Shown piece after piece: positions 25,133 through 35,200 of a stretch of 64,000 bases of DNA. Numbering within the stretch: the stretch's first letter is position 1; each line of letters begins with the position of its first letter. Made by a program: the position numbers and the translations under genes. The stretch is from Malaya genurostris (Eukaryota > Arthropoda > Insecta > Diptera > Culicidae), in assembly GCF_030247185.1 (NCBI RefSeq), contig NC_080570.1, forward strand, positions 146,974,641 through 147,038,640, read 5' to 3'. The notes beneath the pieces were generated by a model, which saw nothing but the letters and a program-made list of their open reading frames with translations, did no database searches and was not told the origin of the DNA.

Positions 25133-26062
25133 TGCACAGGCCACAGCCGATCAAACACACACACTTCACAGCGTTATGTTGACGTATAGCGGAATGAAAC
25201 CAGTGCTACTAGATTTGCAACAATGGTTATTTCATTAGTATTTAACACGCTCTTTCTGGTAATATTCGAAGCCAAAACAGTTTTATTGAAACATTGAAAA
25301 CAATAATATGATTAAACTAATTTGACGGATAAAAAAACATATTTTTTATGATAATTTGAAAAAGAAAATCAATTTTTGTTTTGTAACATTTTGAGAAAAC
25401 TTGACAACTTTGCGAAACCAAATGAGAAGAAAACAAAGCGCAATCAAGTGAACTAAATGAAAAACTTTCATCTCATATTTTTGAAGACTTTTATTGCTTG
25501 TCGGGTAGTTTTTGAAGTTTTTAATCGTTAATTAAACAAGCAGCAAGTGAATATTACTAATTATGAAGTCATCCAGTATTCAATGGTAGTGTAATTGTGC
25601 GAAAAAGTGATGATGTTTTGAGACGAATCGATTAGTAGATAATCAGAAACATGACGAACTGTAAATCTTGAGACGAAAATGTGTCCTAAATTGAAAAATG
25701 AGTTTATTTGAAATGAAAAAAGCGATTACCGAAGAACTTAAAACCATTTCTTTCAATAGGAAAGTGTGACAATAGCTTTTATAATCATTTTATAACATTT
25801 CACAGTTTGGTTCAGGCAGGTTTTAAAATATTATTCATGTTCAAAGTAATGAGGTGGAGGGATGAGATGGAAATAGGAGCTCAGATGAAATAGGGAGCCG
25901 TTACCCTATAACTTTTTCCCTGTATGAGTATTTTCTCTAATTCTTTCACGAAACGAATGAAAGAAGATGTAAGATGGTTATTTATATTTCGTATATATAT
26001 ATTAAAACATTGTTTAAATAGTGAAATAATAGATCCAAACTCGAAACATGTTGGACGTTTGC
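25133..26062. other. No gene recognised
   Basis: AT-rich. Contains the right partner (about 25888-25911) of the inverted pair described for 23976-24614. Confidence 0.4.
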
Positions 26063-26171
26063 TAAGGAGTGTATCTAAAATAAGCTAACCACAAATTTTT
26101 CTCTCGAATTATAATAAAAAACGATATTTTATTCTAATTAAATATTGATCCTTTATTGTACGAGGTTAAAC

Positions 26172-26892
26172 CACAGACTAACAGACAGGACACTCAAATT
26201 AGATTCTTCAATCATTTTAACAGTCATTTCGAATATTCCTTTATTTGGGACAGTACTCACATGTGTCATGATGGCGCCACGTTACCCTATCAAAAACATC
26301 CTGTCTGTCATCTAGACTGTGTTTATTTTTTTCATTTACCAACAGAGTTGCCATTTATACAGAATTACCTGTAATGTATTGATTTGTATACGTCCACGCG
26401 AATTTCATGCAGGATACAGATTAATTACATATTGCCAAAACTATATACATAATTGTGCCTACTTCTCATCCTACAACGCAATACAAAATCGAACCCGTTT
26501 TGTTACAATATTTACTTGCTTCTGGTCTGCCGTCACTTAATTTCGGGTGAAAATTACCAACACAATCAAAAATAGTCTAGATGAACAACGTTGAGTAAAA
26601 TAAATGTTTACCTTCCAAGATCGCTAAAAAAGTTAAATATATTATCAACGTAATCCAAAAATTTATTGTGACGATTCATTTTCAAATATTTCGATGAAAT
26701 CAGGCATCCCTGCAAGCAGCTGATCGGTGTTAACAAACGAGGGGAAACCAACTAGTAAAAAAACTTTTACATAACACAAGGGGTGTACAGATAGTAAATA
26801 GTTCGCGCAGTACAATATAGGTGGAGCTAGTGCATCAAGAAAAATTATTTTATATAAGAATTTACTCATACTGTCATGTCTGTTAGTCTGTG
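26172..26892. mobile_element. 7-bp-TSD element, copy 2, nested in the ITmD37E transposon
   Basis: Ends CACAGACTAACAGACAGGAC and its complement on the right, flanked by GTTAAAC at 26165-26171 and 26893-26899. The part from about 26370 to 26892 is an inverted copy of most of 14584-15125. The first ~150 bp differ and end near 26320 with a TIR-like 'TCCTGTCTGTCATCTAG', suggesting a compound of a short and a long copy. The insertion lies outside the transposase ORF. Confidence 0.88.
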
Positions 26893-26975
26893 GTTAAACT
26901 TGAGCATAATATAAACCGGATGAAATTTAAGTTATTCCTTCACGAATTTTCGAACTTTTGATCAAAGGCTCTTCA

Positions 26976-27942
26976 TCAAGTTCCGGACAAGTATTGCATC
27001 GCATTTACTGAACGCTTGAGTCCAATTTTTTTGAACTCCTGCATGTTCCCAGCTGCCTTACCAGTCTTCTTGAAGACCCTCTTCACGATTGCCCAGTAAC
27101 GTTCGATGGGTCGAAGCTGAGGGCAATTTGGTGGATTGATATTTTTCTCAACGAAATTCATACCCTTTTCCGCAAGCCAATTGAGAGTGGTTTTGGTATA
27201 GTGAGCCGACGCTAAATCCGGCCATAACAGTAGAGGTGTACTATGCTTCTTATATAAAGGCAGCATTCTCTTCTGGAGACACTCAGATCGATAGATTTCT
27301 GCATTTATAGTTTCGGTAGTGTAAAAAATGTTTAACTTCAAACCACAGGAACATATTGCTTGCCATACCAGTATCTTTCGACCGAATTTCTCCACTTGAA
27401 TCGACCTGTCCGCATCGCTCACATCCTTCCCAACGACGACAGTAAAGTGTTGTGGACCTGGAAGAGTTTTTGAGTCCTCTTTTACATAAGTCTCATCGTC
27501 CATCAAAACGCATGCATCCGGACACTGCAAAAGACGCGAATACAATTTCCGGGCCCTTGTTGCTGCTCGCTTTTTCTGTTCTACACTTTGTTTCGAGATT
27601 TTCTGCTTCTTGTAGGTCTTCAGGTGATTTCGCCTCTTGATACGCTGGATCATTCCGACACTCGTTCCTGCTTTTTTGGCCAAATCACGTATTGCCATTG
27701 ATTTGTTCTTCATGATTAGAGATACCACTTTCTGGTCCAGTTTCGGGTTGGAAGAACCGGATTTTCTGCTTCTTCCTGGTAGCTCATCCAAAAAATTGTG
27801 TTCCCCAAACTTATTAATGATGGTTTTAACACTGTCATGATGAATTCCAAACCGCTTCGCCAATTTTCGCATAGTAATACCCTTCTCACTTAGCCATGTC
27901 TCTAGAACCTTAATTTTCACTTCCTTTTTGAATACGCGACAT
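26976..27942 (-). CDS. ITmD37E transposase, one frameshift near the start
   Basis: DDE transposase that would cut and paste its own element at TA sites in the nucleus. The open frame from 27920 downward gives 314 residues: two N-terminal helix-turn-helix regions (about 1-110, including 'GITMRKLAKRFGIHHDS' and 'MAIRDLAKKAGTSVG'), the first catalytic block 'LMDDETYVKED' (D141/D142), 'KFGRKILVWQAICSCG', the second block 'LLWPDLASAHY' (D235) and the third 'QLRPIERYWAIVKR' (E273). Thirty-seven residues separate D235 from E273, giving DD37E. The natural ATG is probably at 27942 ('MSRIQK'); one extra base just after codon 6 (about 27923-27928) shifts the frame to a stop, and deleting it would join it to 'VKIKVLETWL'. 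The rest is open with all catalytic residues intact. The only other start is a non-ATG codon. Confidence 0.88.
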
Positions 27943-28098
27943 TTTGAAAACGCAGAATTTCAATCGCCCAAACAAGTAAACAAACGAAAGCTGACAGCCA
28001 AACGCACAGCATGCTGTGATCTGAGCATAAAAAAACATCACAAATACATGCGTACAACATAAATGTATGTGGAAAGCTTATTTTCGATACACTCCTTA

Positions 28099-29110
28099 GT
28101 TTAAGTCTATGATAATCCTTGAACAGAGACACATCGAGTGCGTAGGCTGCCATCTACGTCAAGGTTCCGTTCCTAAAGCCTAAACGCAGAAAAACAACAA
28201 CTAGTTCTCCTGTGGGCATATTTACTGTTGGACGTTCGCAGTGTGAGTTTCGCTTCAAACGAGAGCGATCGTTTGCATTGGATGAAAAGTGAACAACGAT
28301 GGGGAACGTTATACAATACCAGTGATTCGAATGTCTCTAAATGTTATCTAAAAAAAACATAAGATTACTTCTTTGCAAATTCGAAGTAAAAATCATCAGT
28401 TTAGTGCAAATCTCGGATAGTTTGAAAAGCTTTGTGCTCGTTTCGCAGCAAAAAAATCGCACCAACGAGCGCAAATAATGCTAGAATTTGACTGCAACGC
28501 GTTCGAGGAACACTGTTTCGAACAATGTTTAATATCGTATAGAATTCCAGAATTTGGCAGCATTTTGAAAGCTTTTTCACTCAAATATTGAGATGTGTGC
28601 AATATTGAAATATATGAGCGATTGCACGATTTTTGTTACGATTATATTTATGCAATGATTTCTTCTAGGTCAAGGCTCAAACACAAACAAACGTAATCAA
28701 CCGTAACAAAATAGTCCTTTCCAGGATTCCAAAAGTAACGTAAAGAACTTATTTAGAAAGCTAAACTGCCGCTCTAATTCTTAAAATACGAACACAATCT
28801 TCCGAAGCCGAATGGTCCTTTTCAGGACTACAAATTCTTAGCCGGCCAAACGGTATCAAATCAGTTAATATTTATACACATCTAGAATTCAGTCCTAAGT
28901 CAATCGCACGGCTATGTCTCTGACATTACCTATTACATCTATTTTTTAATTCAATAACAGACTATGGGAATAAGATTCCCCTAGTTATTTGGACATTTGT
29001 GCGTTTCCGTGGCTTCTCATCGTATTCCTGATAGGAAGGGAAGGATAAAAGGTATATGGAAACCAATTGTGAAGTAGGTGAGGTGAGAAAACGCAACAAA
29101 ACATAAGGAA
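28099..29110. other. No gene recognised
   Basis: Mixed AT-rich sequence. No family motifs or inverted repeats that I could support. Confidence 0.4.
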
Positions 29111-29116
29111 ACAAAT

Positions 29117-29370
29117 CGTTCTGCATCCCCGAAAGGATGCTGAACGATCTGCAGGTGCCAAAATGTACATTTAATAAAACCTCCAACCGCCGAGAGGATT
29201 TAGAGATTTTTCAAAAGCGTCACCATTCTGCATTCCCGGAAGAATGCAGAACGATTCGCAATATGTATGAGCAGAAGCAAATTCGTCTCCCCATAAGGGA
29301 TGCCAAACAATCTGCTAAAAACCTATTTAAGGTGAATACAGAAAGGATTTATTCACTCCAGGAAGAACGA
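29117..29370 (+). repeat. Array of degenerate short hairpins
   Basis: Three to four related units: 'GTTCTGCATCCCCGAAAGGA' (29118), 'TTCTGCATTCCCGGAAGAAT' (29226), 'CTCCCCATAAGGGATGCC' (29287) and 'CACTCCAGGAAGAACGATGA' (29354). The first two fold into stems (TTCTGCATTC / GAATGCAGAA) with a short CCGG-like loop. Each of the first three is followed by 'AACGATCTG' or a similar sequence. The spacing is 60-110 bases. The function is unknown; it may be the tail region of the LINE remnant just downstream. Confidence 0.55.
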
Positions 29371-29639
29371 TGAACCCCTCTGACTATGGCTCCTTTCCAC
29401 ATTGGGTGAGAAACGATAGAATATCCTTTAATTTTAGCTCCACATACACAAACTCAACCATGTATGGAGAACCAAAAACCCGGATATGTGGTTGCGTCAA
29501 TACGGGACAGTTACATATCACATAATTAGGTTAAAACCGGGTATAAATAAAAACTTTATAAATTAAATTAAGTTACATATCAGATGATATGAAGTACCGT
29601 AATCGTATTGAATAATACTAAGCACGCTAAATAGTAGCC

Positions 29640-30267
29640 GTGTGATAATTGAGTTTGCTATGTCCAGTCAGAGCTCTGACCAGAATACTGCAATGATGCT
29701 TGGAAAAATGCAGTAGACACCTTGATATTTTCAGATTCAAATCTCATAAAAATGTTTTTGTCTGAACGCAAGTATGCAAGCTGCGCCAGTAGCTGGTATG
29801 TTTTGATGCATCCTAAGAACGAATTATGTGCTTTATCCAACTAGTTGCAAGTGGTAAAGCTGGTACAGGACCAACGAAATCATTCGTAGAACCAGCTCTA
29901 GCCAACTCATTAGTCTATTGATTTCTACTAATAACAGAAATGGCAGCGTATCCATAAGAAGTAAACAGCATTTGAAATGCTAAGGATTTCAATTTGAGTT
30001 CGACCGATCACTAGATTCAACCATGAATCACTCGAACTAAGTGCTTTTATAGCTGCCTGACTGTCGGAATAAAAATAAATTCGTTTACCACAGATTCTCT
30101 GCTGAAGTGCTGATTTTATTACACACAGAACGGCGTAGATTTCTGATTGTAACACAGTACAGTTTCTACCAAGTGAATGAGATTGCTCTAACCTCATTTC
30201 ACGACAGTAAATACCAGCACCAGCACGACCAGCCAACAGAGAACCGTCCGTATAACAAACCACCTTA
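29640..30267 (-). pseudogene. LINE retrotransposon remnant: RNase H and C-terminus
   Basis: The minus strand reads 'VVCYTDGSLLAGRAGAGIYC' (RNase H first Asp and strand), 'LQSEIYAVLCVIKSAL' (catalytic Glu), 'YFYSDSQAAIKALSS' (second Asp) and 'VYFLWIRCHFCY' (decayed WxPGHxG motif). It then breaks and resumes as 'ANELARAGSTNDFVGPVPAL' near 29910, the usual end of a LINE RNase H domain. An RNase H domain of this kind occurs in I-, R1- and Loa-type LINEs. Stops interrupt the domain, and its upstream part is separated by the mariner at 30268-31191. Confidence 0.85.
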
Positions 30268-31191
30268 TGATAAAAAAGAACCGGAATTTTATTAAAAAAA
30301 CGCAAAATTTCAATTTTTAATAAATTTCTTTATTATCGCCTTCAAAGTACTCTCCTCCTGCGGCAATACATGCATGCCAACGCTTGATCCAATTTTCCAT
30401 ACAAGTTTTATAGGCCGCCGAAGGTATGGCCTTTAGTTCACGCAGCGAATTCTCTTTTATGGTCTCTATGGTCTCAAAACGCGTTCCCCGCAATAGCAAT
30501 TTGAGTCTGGGGAAGAGGAAAAAGTCACACGGGGCCATATCTGGAGAGTACGGTGCTTGGTTGATGATATTGGTTGAGTTTTTGGCCAAAACTGCGACAA
30601 AACCAACGCTGTGTTTTTGAATGAAATTCAGCTTTTTTGGCACCAGCCGAGAAGCGACGCGTTTCAAACCCAAAACATCAGTTAAAATGTGTTCGGCTGA
30701 TCCATAAAAGATGCCCAACAACACAGCAATCTCTCTAATCGGTATCGAACGATTTTGCAACACGATTTGCTTCGCCGATTCAATGTTTTCTTCAGTAACA
30801 GATGTTGTTGGGCGGCCAGGGATCTCATCATGATCCAAGCTTGTACGACCACCTTTGAAGCGTTTATACCACTCGTATGCCTGTGTTTTTCCTAGACACG
30901 ATTCACCAAAGGCCTTTTCTAACATTTTCAACGTTTTGGAACACTTAAATCCATTTGCAACACAAAATTTGATGCACGCACGTTGTTCTAAATTTTCATC
31001 CATTATAAAAATCGCCACACGAAACTTTTTCAACTTCTTTGTATAGACGCCAAACAAAAACCAATCGTACGATATGCGTCAAAATTTGACCGAATGTGTA
31101 TAAAAGTGTTGCCAACGTTGAGAGAACAAAAGTTTACCGATTGGACAAGCGCGGGAATTTTAAAATGAAAATTCCGGTTCTTTTTTGATCA
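30268..31191 (-). mobile_element. Internally deleted mariner inside the LINE remnant
   Basis: The inverted ends are TGATAAAAAAGAACCGGAAT on the left and TGATCAAAAAAGAACCGGAA (complement) on the right, with TA at 30266-30267 and 31192-31193. Closing the gap with one TA restores an open frame into the RNase H segment, reading 'NDNYLKVVCYTDGS', which supports the boundaries. At 924 bp it is shorter than a full mariner (~1.3 kb) because the middle of the transposase is gone. Confidence 0.88.
30317..31003 (-). CDS. Mariner (DD34D) transposase lacking its catalytic middle
   Basis: From the ATG at 31003 it reads 'MDENLEQRACIKFCVANG', a typical mariner start, through the N-terminal paired-like DNA-binding domain ('LGKTQAYEWYKRFKGGRTSL', 'IPIREIAVLLGIFYGSAEHI') to 'RLVPKKLNFIQK'. 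The next residues belong to the C-terminal third: 'AKNSTNIINQAPYSPDMAPC', 'DFFLFPRLKLLLRGTRFE'. About 130 residues carrying the first two catalytic Asp and the WVPHEL-like linker are missing, yet the frame remains open for 228 codons. The product could bind the ends but not cut DNA. Such forms may act as repressors; that is inference. Family identity is firm. Confidence 0.88.
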   Translation of the reverse strand: MDENLEQRACIKFCVANGFKCSKTLKMLEKAFGESCLGKTQAYEWYKRFKGGRTSLDHDEIPGRPTTSVTEENIESAKQIVLQNRSIPIREIAVLLGIFYGSAEHILTDVLGLKRVASRLVPKKLNFIQKHSVGFVAVLAKNSTNIINQAPYSPDMAPCDFFLFPRLKLLLRGTRFETIETIKENSLRELKAIPSAAYKTCMENWIKRWHACIAAGGEYFEGDNKEIY

Positions 31192-31193
31192 TA

Positions 31194-32112
31194 AGGTAGT
31201 TGTCGTTCCAGAATCAGATGTGACTAGCGTTATGATCTCATTACTTAGGATGTTTTGGTGGGAAAGAGTGCGGTTTAACATTTCAAAAATATTGTGTCAA
31301 AATTTCAAATCAGTTGAATGATTCAGTGTACGTTACCAAAAATATTTTTTCCTAGCTTTTCGAGAAAAAAAAATTAAACGCATTTTTCTTAAAACCATTT
31401 TTTCGAAGTCCGTGAACACGAACCTGAAAATCTGCTGAACTGATTTTTTTCAACCTTGGAACATACTTTCTTGGTATAAAATGCCTCCTCACTACGTTTT
31501 TGAAATTTTCCCATTTTCGTATTATGGTAGTTTTTCACCTTAAAATTGGCGGAAAATTTAGCATAAGATAGCGTTTATTGCTTAAATATGTCAGGAACTG
31601 TTAAAAAATAACTTGGGAACGGCGAAGGGGAGTTCGTACATTAAGCAAATTTAAGAATATTTTTGATTTCAAATAATTCTACACCGAGTTGTCGTTGTTC
31701 ACCGTTCAACGTGACTTTCAAAAGAGGTTTTGGGGAATGCTCCGTTACCGCCTTATTTTTCAATATTAATATACGGGGATAGGCCTAAATATTATTTTAA
31801 TGATGCTCTATAATGTAAAAAACGTTTGAATAAATTTGTTTAATCTGTTTCTCCGCAAAACAAAAGAAAATGTTTTTTCGATTCAATTTATCCCTTACTC
31901 CCCCCTTAACTAGCTTTCCAAAACTCTGCAATACAAGATCAGAATGTGCTGCTTCGTCTAGAATTACATCACGCCACTTTTCCAACAAAGTTCACACTGT
32001 CTATGGTAAATGGCGCAGTGATTTACCGATAACTTACCGCTTTGCCCCGCATTCCCTCGATCAAAGTTTCACGAGCAACAAACATAAGCACAGCGAATCA
32101 ATGTAATCTAAC
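31194..32112. other. No gene; possible LINE upstream flank
   Basis: 31194-31230 may belong to the interrupted LINE. The rest is AT-rich. 31995-32060 (plus) and 36030-35950 (minus) resemble each other, both when translated ('VYGKWR…FAPH' against 'LYGKWR…FSPH') and as DNA; the origin is unknown. Confidence 0.4.
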
Positions 32113-32118
32113 TTTATT
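32113..32118 (-). promoter_or_regulatory. neverland polyadenylation signal
   Basis: AATAAA on the minus strand about 95 bases after the neverland stop codon. Confidence 0.65.
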
Positions 32119-32211
32119 TTATACCACTGGCAATATTCGGTAATCACAGACAACTAAAATCTTACTGCTAATTATAATTATAGATAGAAAAAACAATCTC
32201 CATTATGTTTA

Positions 32212-35200
32212 TCACCAATCTAGACTTTCCTTAGCCAGTGCATAGCTGATACTATTCTCTGAGTAAAATTGGCTGTACCATTTTCGGTATGCCTTGATCA
32301 GACGATCTTCCTTTATCAACAGCGGACTTTCGACGAACTGCTTCTGGTTCCAAATCATCATATCTCGTTCGAACTAAAAACAAACGCAAAATTATAAACA
32401 CTGATCAGTGATAACAAATATGAAATGCTTGTCACCATAACACTTTCTGCCCAAATGGCAAACTTCTGGAAGAATGCGTTGCCTAAACTGCGAGGAGCGT
32501 AGAATCGATGGATAACCTTTTGCACCAGCGGTTCAACCGGAGTCACCGTTTGGAGGGCAACCATCGGTCCGAACCCGGTTTGCATCTTCAGCTGCACGTA
32601 ACCGGGGCCCACCTGGTAGGCTTTGACATCGACCGTACAAACCTCCCACTTGTTGAAGAAACGGAAGGCATGCTGCAAATCCATACGGGCAATGTGAGGA
32701 GGATCCGCTTCCTCGGGAGCATGCCAACTGTGGAAGATGGGAAATTTTTTTTATAGTGACTTTTTTTTTATAGGGTCATAACCGGTTTACTTCGCCTGCC
32801 AGGTGTGCATTCCGAACTCAGCCCACGATGCCCGAAAGTATCGAATATCGCTTCCGGATAGCATGTTGGGCCCGTGAACCGACGACAAGTGCGCTACGTC
32901 GGCACCATTCTCCGGGATGTCCTGAATGTGAGCGTTCACCAAGAATTCGTTCTTCCCGTAATAAACCCACTGGCCGTTTTCAATTTCTGGAACGATGGTC
33001 AGCTCCCACGGTTCGATTTGCTCGTCTATGTGATGCCACACGAAGATGAATCCGTTCGCCTCGATCGATTTCCACTTCTTCACTTTGGCCACTTTTGGAA
33101 CGATACCGGATTTACTGTACGGGATGTTCGTACATTCTCCGTTCTTTCCATCGAATGTCCAGTGGTGGAACGGGCATTCGATACAATCTCCCCGTACCAC
33201 ACCACCGACACCCAAGTTTGCACCCAGGTGCGGACAGTAGGCATCCAGGACGTTGACCAACCCCGATGATGAACGGAAAACGACGAAGTTTTGACCTGAA
33301 TGAAGTTGAATGTGGGTTTTGATACTGACAAAAATTACAATCGGTTTTCTTACCTAAACAATCGACACTCCGAGCCTGTCCGGTGAGGAGCTGTTCCGAT
33401 TCCAGGATGCCAAACCATCCGTTCGGAAAAGGCGGTGGAATTCGTTGACCTACCTTCCTTAACCGACGCAGCCGGTTAATCGTATGGATTCGTTTCCGGT
33501 CTCTTTTGCCGATGCGCTCATTGTCCAACATGTGATTATAGCCGATGTCGGTCAGATCCTGCAAGCAGTAGAAATAGAAAATATTGAGTATTTCAAACAT
33601 AAACTTTCTCAGTAGTAAAAACTTGAGTGGGTAATATCAGAGTTCGAACCAATCATAATTTAATGTAAGTAAATTGTATACAATTCAAGTAAAGATAATT
33701 TAAAACAACTAAGTTCTGAAACCTAGTTTTGAGTAAAACGAATTAACCTAGACAGAAGTGATTTTTGTTGAGAGTGGCGCTTTCGTGAATTATAGGAGAC
33801 TGGGGCAAAATGGTAAACAAAATCTGAAAAATGATTCGAAAATATATACCTGCACGCATAGAAATAGAACACATTAGATTCTAAGAGCAAATTCAGCAGC
33901 TGCAAGATTCATATGAGTGGTCTATAATGTAAATGAAACTGAAACAAACGTATCCCCAGCAATCCGTTTTAGTTTTATTTATTCGACCAGTTTTACTGTC
34001 AAATTTAAAGCTGGTATACACTGCCGTTCTATTTTTTCTATATTTGAAACACAGATAAAACGCTGCTGGGGCTGCCAGTTTATTTTGTTATAATTTCTAG
34101 ATTTAAATTTTAAAACTGACATAAATTATGCATCTAGAACTAGAACACTCCTGAATATGCCCTAAGAGCAAATTCAGCAGCTAGAAGTTTTACATGGAAG
34201 ATCTATAATAGAGCAGAAACTGGAACAAACGTATCCCCAGCAAGCCGTTCTAGTTTTATGTATTCGACCAGTTCTTCTGTCAAACTTAAAACTGATCTAC
34301 GATGCCGTTCTATTTTTTTGTATATTTGAAACACGAGTAAAACACTGCTGGGGCTGCCAGTTTATTTTGTTATAAAATCCAGATTTAAATTTTGTAACTG
34401 ACATAAATTATACATCTAGAACTAGAACACTTCTGAACATGCCCTAATATATTGAGTCTTGAAGTCAGCTTCAAACATTTGTTTGAATCAAATAAAACTA
34501 TGCTAAGAAACGATGAAACAGAAGATTTTAGTCATTCAATTTAAAGAAAAAATTCTAAATTTTCAAAGATATGTTTTGCCTTTCTCATATAGAAAGGTTA
34601 TGCAATCACTGTGAAAACCGACTTTAGAACCGAGGCCCGGAGGGCCGAGTGTCATACACCATTCGACTCAGTTCGTCGAGTACGCAAAATGTTTGTGTGT
34701 GTGTATGTGTGTGTATGTGCGTATGTGTGTATGTAACGTTTTTTCGCACTAACTTTTCTCGGAGATGGCTGAACCGATTTTCACAAACTTAGATTCAAAT
34801 GAAAGGTCTTGTGGTCCCATACAAAATTCCTGAATATTATTTGGATCCGACTTCCGGTTCCAGAATTATGGGGTAAAATGTGCAAAAAATTGTGAAAATA
34901 AGTGCACTAACTTTTCTCAGAGATGGCTGAACCGATTTTCACAAACTTAGATTCAAATGAAAGGTCTTGAAGTCCCATAGAAAATTCCTGAATATTATTT
35001 GGATCCGACTTCCGGTTCGGGAGTTATGGGGTAAATTGCTTTTCTCATATAGAAAGGTTATGCAATCACTGTGAAAACCGACTTTTGAACCGAGGCCCGG
35101 AGGGCCGAGTGTCATATACCATTCGACTCAGTTCGTCGAGTACGCAAAATGTCTGTGTGTGTATGTGTGTGTGTATGTGCGTATGTATGTATGTAACGTT

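Larger units (their letters stand above)
26065..28096 (-). mobile_element. ITmD37E transposon carrying a nested insertion
   Basis: The ends are AGGAGTGTATCTAAAATAAG (26065) and the inverted copy ending at 28096 (one mismatch over 22 bp), with TA at 26063-26064 and 28097-28098. Between them lies a DD37E transposase on the minus strand. Removing the nested 721-bp element and one copy of its target duplication leaves about 1.30 kb, the normal size of ITmD37E elements. This is the most complete transposon in the window; only one near-start frameshift prevents a full-length transposase. Confidence 0.9.

Noticed and set aside
32874..33269. 131-codon plus-strand frame opposite neverland exon 3
   Set aside because: Antisense shadow of the Rieske-domain exon.
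33883..34440. CRISPR-like array considered because of repeated units
   Set aside because: Only two long tandem copies, in a eukaryotic intron, without short repeats and unique spacers.
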